Below are positions 63,900 to 64,000 of a stretch of DNA of 64,000 nucleotides, piece by piece. Location: the NCBI GenBank assembly GCA_964618975.1, contig CAZUDI010000004.1, positions 76,042-140,041 on the forward strand. Reading direction: 5' to 3'. How positions within the stretch are numbered: position 1 is the first letter of the stretch; each line of letters begins with the position of its first letter. A program made the position numbers and the translations under genes. This stretch comes from CAZUDI01 sp964618975 (GTDB taxonomy: Bacteria; Desulfobacterota; Desulfomonilia; UBA1062). A model generated the notes under the pieces. That model worked only from the letters and a program-made list of their open reading frames with translations, searched no databases and was not told the DNA's origin.

Positions 63900-64000
63900 T
63901 CAGCCGGCCTTGCGGACCTCTTCGAACTCGGCGTCGACGACACCCTCGTCGGCCGCGCCCGCGGCCTGGGGACCACCCGTCTGCGCCTGGGTGTCCTGGG
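63900..64000 (-). CDS. dnaK: Chaperone DnaK, C-terminal end only
   Basis: The last 33 residues are visible, ending GVVDAEFEEVRKAG. The Gly/Ala/Gln-rich linker before DAEFEEV is the normal C-terminal tail of Hsp70/DnaK. The rest lies to the right of the window. Confidence 0.85.
   Translation of the reverse strand, partial: QDTQAQTGGPQAAGAADEGVVDAEFEEVRKAG

Overview
This is a GC-rich stretch of ordinary bacterial chromosome, very probably from a deltaproteobacterium (Desulfobacterota). The clues are gene order and family type: smc / yggT-divIVA-yggU; hisD-murA-prmC-prfA-rpmE-rho; rimP-nusA-ylxR/L7Ae-infB-DUF503-rbfA-nrnA-truB-rpsO-pnp-M16 peptidase; a PurL of about 980 residues with separate PurQ; Nif3 plus a C4 zinc-ribbon protein; and a cysteine desulfurase/DUF3343 pair. 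No insertion sequence, phage, CRISPR array or toxin system was seen. A run of exactly 100 N at 60319-60418 shows that this is a scaffold from a draft assembly. The right 300 bases before the gap cannot be trusted to be adjacent to what follows.

Layout. 1-4.3 kb: 5' part of smc (minus), then yggT-divIVA-yggU (plus). 4.3-15.1 kb: a minus-strand block with HDOD and GAF-cyclase signalling genes, a hairpin, then rho-rpmE-prfA-prmC-murA-hisD-cca-like-CBS. 15.1-20.7 kb: plus-strand moeA, a DksA-like zinc-finger gene, purL and purQ. 20.9-29.4 kb: a minus-strand replication and segregation block (membrane protein, parA, parB, dnaN, gyrB, gyrA) with a parS site at the parA promoter and no dnaA. 29.4-31.0 kb: a broken inositol-monophosphatase relic, tatD and yjbQ. 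31.1-42.2 kb: tRNA-Gly(CCC), a terminator, then the large translation/RNA operon from rimP to an M16 peptidase. 42.2-50.9 kb: a PilZ gene, truA, dTDP-sugar genes (rmlA-like, rmlB, rmlD), lepB, pyrR-pyrB-pyrC and an FAD oxidoreductase. 51-54.7 kb: a large GAPDH-like protein of unknown function, tRNA(CAU), nif3 and a zinc-ribbon gene. 54.9-59.7 kb: a type IV pilin, a TMTC-like membrane/TPR protein, a secreted transglutaminase-like protein and a MutY-like glycosylase, among short dispersed repeats. 60.4-64 kb: an EamA transporter cut by the gap, a nitroreductase, the desulfurase/DUF3343 pair and the 3' end of dnaK.

Most of the window is core information processing: transcription termination (rho, nusA), translation (prfA, rpmE, infB, rpsO, rimP, rbfA, truA, truB), RNA decay (pnp, nrnA), and chromosome replication, topology and segregation (dnaN, gyrAB, parABS, smc). 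The less ordinary parts are the GAPDH-like protein whose two signature-like motifs stand in swapped order, the suhB-like relic, the parS/promoter overlap, the tRNA-terminator-rimP junction, the pilin-centred surface cluster, and two families of short intergenic structured repeats.
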